DNA from: an uncultured Lachnospiraceae bacterium
Lineage (GTDB): Bacteria; Bacillota; Clostridia; Lachnospirales; Lachnospiraceae
DNA: 5,047 nucleotides
NCBI GenBank assembly: GCA_905193085.1
Contig: CAJJNI010000183.1
Span: forward strand, 1-5,047
Direction of reading: 5' to 3'
Below are positions 4,743 through 5,047 of this stretch, in pieces (positions within the stretch are counted from its first letter, which is position 1; every line of letters starts with the position of its first letter). Under the pieces are notes generated by a model. The model made no database searches. It saw only the letters and a program-made list of their open reading frames with translations, and had not been told where the DNA came from. The position numbers and the translations under genes are program-made.

Positions 4743-5047
4743 TTATATCTGTATTTCTTTATTCAATTTCACAGAATATATTATACGCTCTTTTACTTTT
4801 TTTTCAAACATTCTCGAAATTGCCTTTTCATAGTAATCCATCTGTTTCTTATACCTTTTAATTAAAACAGATTCCATACCTATTTTAACATAATCTGTCT
4901 TATAATCAACTAAAACTATTTCATTATCTTCAATAAAAAATGCATCGATTATTCCCTGTACAAGAATCATCTTCTTTTCACAGTCATCATAAATTTCATC
5001 TGAATTAATTCCAATCATAAATGGCTGTTCTCTCCAGAGAAGTTTTT
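4743..5047 (-). CDS. addA: AddA subunit of the AddAB helicase-nuclease, C-terminal part
   Basis: The last 100 residues of a protein of usually about 1200; the start is outside the window. Reading enters as KLLWREQPFMIG, the conserved lead-in to the C-terminal RecB-type nuclease domain. Within the visible part, ILVQGIIDAFF carries Asp34 and EIVLVDYKTDYV carries Asp47 and Lys49, the metal-binding and catalytic residues of the D-x(n)-D-x-K nuclease fold. RYKKQMDYYEKAI follows, the helix typical of this family (QxxxY motif). AddAB processes double-strand DNA ends for RecA-dependent repair, recognising Chi-like sites. The C-terminus looks complete, ending at a TAA. In Firmicutes addB normally precedes addA, so it is expected just beyond the window edge. 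The J-domain gene follows by 31 nt. Confidence 0.93.
   Translation of the reverse strand, partial: KLLWREQPFMIGINSDEIYDDCEKKMILVQGIIDAFFIEDNEIVLVDYKTDYVKIGMESVLIKRYKKQMDYYEKAISRMFEKKVKERIIYSVKLNKEIQI

Overview
The window is AT-rich bacterial DNA. Its genes all lie on the minus strand, have clear Shine-Dalgarno sites, and often start with GTG or TTG. The AddA-type helicase-nuclease, the YpsC-type RNA methyltransferase, the clostridial C1A protease and a sporulation-type promoter together suggest an anaerobic, spore-forming Firmicute. Clostridia, probably Lachnospiraceae, is the best guess, but this rests on gene content and style, not on a database match.

Layout in the direction of transcription (high to low coordinates). 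(1) 5047-4743 is the C-terminal 100 residues of addA, including its nuclease motif. (2) 4711-4076 is a membrane-anchored J-domain protein, 31 nt behind addA and probably co-transcribed. (3) 3978-3586 is a self-contained unit: a sigma-G-like promoter (TGAATA, 17 nt, CATACTA), a GGAGG ribosome binding site, a 69-residue protein that is 65% Asn+Ser, a GC-richer 3' UTR, and a strong intrinsic terminator with a 21-position stem. (4) 3448-3161 is a single-domain rhodanese, followed from its stop codon by five degenerate tandem 17-nt repeats (3082-3166). (5) 3083-3015 is a long interrupted inverted repeat that encloses a good sigma-A promoter. (6) 2980-1829 is a THUMP/class I methyltransferase for 23S rRNA, 1832-126 is an exported papain-like cysteine protease overlapping it by a TTGA stop/start junction, and 101-1 is the start of rdgB (XTP/dITP diphosphatase).

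How they work together. addA and the J-protein gene look like one unit (DNA repair plus an accessory chaperone). ypsC, the protease and rdgB look like one operon driven from the promoter near 3041-3069; it joins two cytosolic housekeeping enzymes to one secreted protease. The Asn/Ser-rich gene appears to be switched on alone in the forespore. The most novel items are this gene with its promoter, the 17-nt repeat tract, and the promoter-enclosing inverted repeat. No mobile element, CRISPR array, tRNA or rRNA is visible, and no stretch over 300 bases lacks a gene.
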